A DNA stretch of 6,602 bases. Origin: Clostridiales bacterium (GTDB lineage: Bacteria; Bacillota; Clostridia; Christensenellales; Christensenellaceae). The notes below the pieces were generated by a model. That model was not told the DNA's origin. It did no database searches and worked only from the letters and a program-made list of their open reading frames with translations. The stretch covers positions 1 through 6,602 of the forward strand of contig QAKS01000008.1 of the NCBI GenBank assembly GCA_003343685.1, given 5' to 3'. Positions 6,213-6,602 of the stretch are shown here, piece by piece; the first letter of the stretch is position 1; each line of letters begins with the position of its first letter. The position numbers were made by a program, and so were the translations under genes.

Positions 6213-6578
6213 ATGGACGTGACAATTTATTCTTTGGAGGGCGTAAGAAGTGCTGTATCGCAACTGCTTCATGCGACGGAGCACTGCTGCACGCTGACAG
6301 AGGAAAAAAAATACTATATCAGATTGCTGTTAAATGAGACGATAAACAATGCGTTTTGCCACTCCGGGCAGAGCTGTGCCATGTTGGACTGGACGATCAG
6401 AAACGGCGTTCTCATTTTTTCGGTGGAGGACAGAGGACGGGGCTTTGACAGGCGAGATGTTCCGAAGCCGACGCTGGAGAGTGGCAGCGGGCGAGGGCTG
6501 ACGATTGTGGAAAGTATTGCGGATCGGGTGGTATACGAAAAGGGAGGAAGGAAAATACTGGTTGAAATGACGCTGTAA
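6213..6578 (+). CDS. HATPase-domain serine kinase of the RsbW type, motifs intact
   Basis: This 121-aa protein is a stand-alone GHKL/HATPase_c domain of the anti-sigma kinase group. It has no histidine-kinase phosphoacceptor domain and no membrane segment. The N-box is complete: E42, N46 and H50 in NETINNAFCH. The G1 box is DRGRGFD (73-79) and the G2 box is GSGRGLTIVESIADRV (91-106), so ATP and Mg2+ binding should be possible. GGAGG (6203-6207) lies 5 nt before the ATG. It lies 79 nt after the sigma gene with no terminator between, so it may be cotranscribed, and it may also have its own promoter (6141-6166). Its most likely job is to phosphorylate a STAS partner, possibly the one encoded at 4718-5035, but it could serve a different STAS protein encoded beyond the window. 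The first 10-25 residues are short relative to classical RsbW. Confidence 0.88.
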   Translation: MDVTIYSLEGVRSAVSQLLHATEHCCTLTEEKKYYIRLLLNETINNAFCHSGQSCAMLDWTIRNGVLIFSVEDRGRGFDRRDVPKPTLESGSGRGLTIVESIADRVVYEKGGRKILVEMTL

Positions 6579-6602
6579 TTGTTTCTAAAGTATTAATTTT
6601 TT

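Noticed and set aside
6579..6602. AT-rich tail with GTTTCT and a T-run at the window end
   Set aside because: There is no inverted repeat to make a terminator, and a second promoter element would lie beyond the window, so nothing can be supported.

Overview
The window looks like chromosomal DNA from a low-to-mid GC Gram-positive of the class Clostridia, most likely Lachnospiraceae or a relative. The evidence is a tRNA-Phe T-box leader in front of pheST, strong AGGAGG-type ribosome binding sites, frequent AGA/AGG/ATA codons, the Cys-rich insert typical of Firmicutes PheS, and a partner-switching sigma-factor operon. The species cannot be named from sequence alone. All real genes are on the + strand.

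Region 1 (about 30-3930) is a complete phenylalanyl-tRNA synthetase operon. A sigma-A type promoter (30-59) drives a T-box leader (65-313) with a UUC specifier codon, a UGGU T-box bulge and mutually exclusive antiterminator and terminator folds. pheS (346-1368) and pheT (1382-3799) follow, separated by 13 nt. A perfect 13-bp stem terminator (3891-3930) closes the unit. Everything here looks intact and ordinary.

Region 2 (about 3992-6578) is a sigma-factor regulatory operon behind its own extended -10 promoter (3992-4020). A HAD-family phosphatase (4056-4721) overlaps a STAS anti-anti-sigma gene (4718-5035) by 4 nt. That gene overlaps an RsbW-like anti-sigma gene (5019-5390) by 17 nt, which in turn overlaps a TTG-started SigB/SigF-family sigma gene (5387-6133) by 4 nt. 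After a 79-nt gap comes a second, separate HATPase protein (6213-6578). The STAS / anti-sigma / sigma order is that of rsbV-rsbW-sigB and of spoIIAA-spoIIAB-sigF. Details of the sigma protein and of the anti-sigma N-terminal half resemble SigB/RsbW more than the sporulation set.

The notable point is that the anti-sigma protein next to the sigma gene keeps the RsbW-like N-terminal half but has lost the Asn and His of the N-box and the glycine-rich ATP-binding boxes. The downstream HATPase protein has all of these intact. This suggests a split partner switch: one protein may hold the sigma factor while the other acts as the kinase on the STAS protein. A SigB-like promoter candidate (GTTTAA-N14-GTTTAT, 6141-6166) lies in front of the intact HATPase gene and hints at feedback. 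The split roles and the feedback are inferences; the sequence differences are directly visible. The final 24 bases (6579-6602) are AT-rich with no feature I can support.
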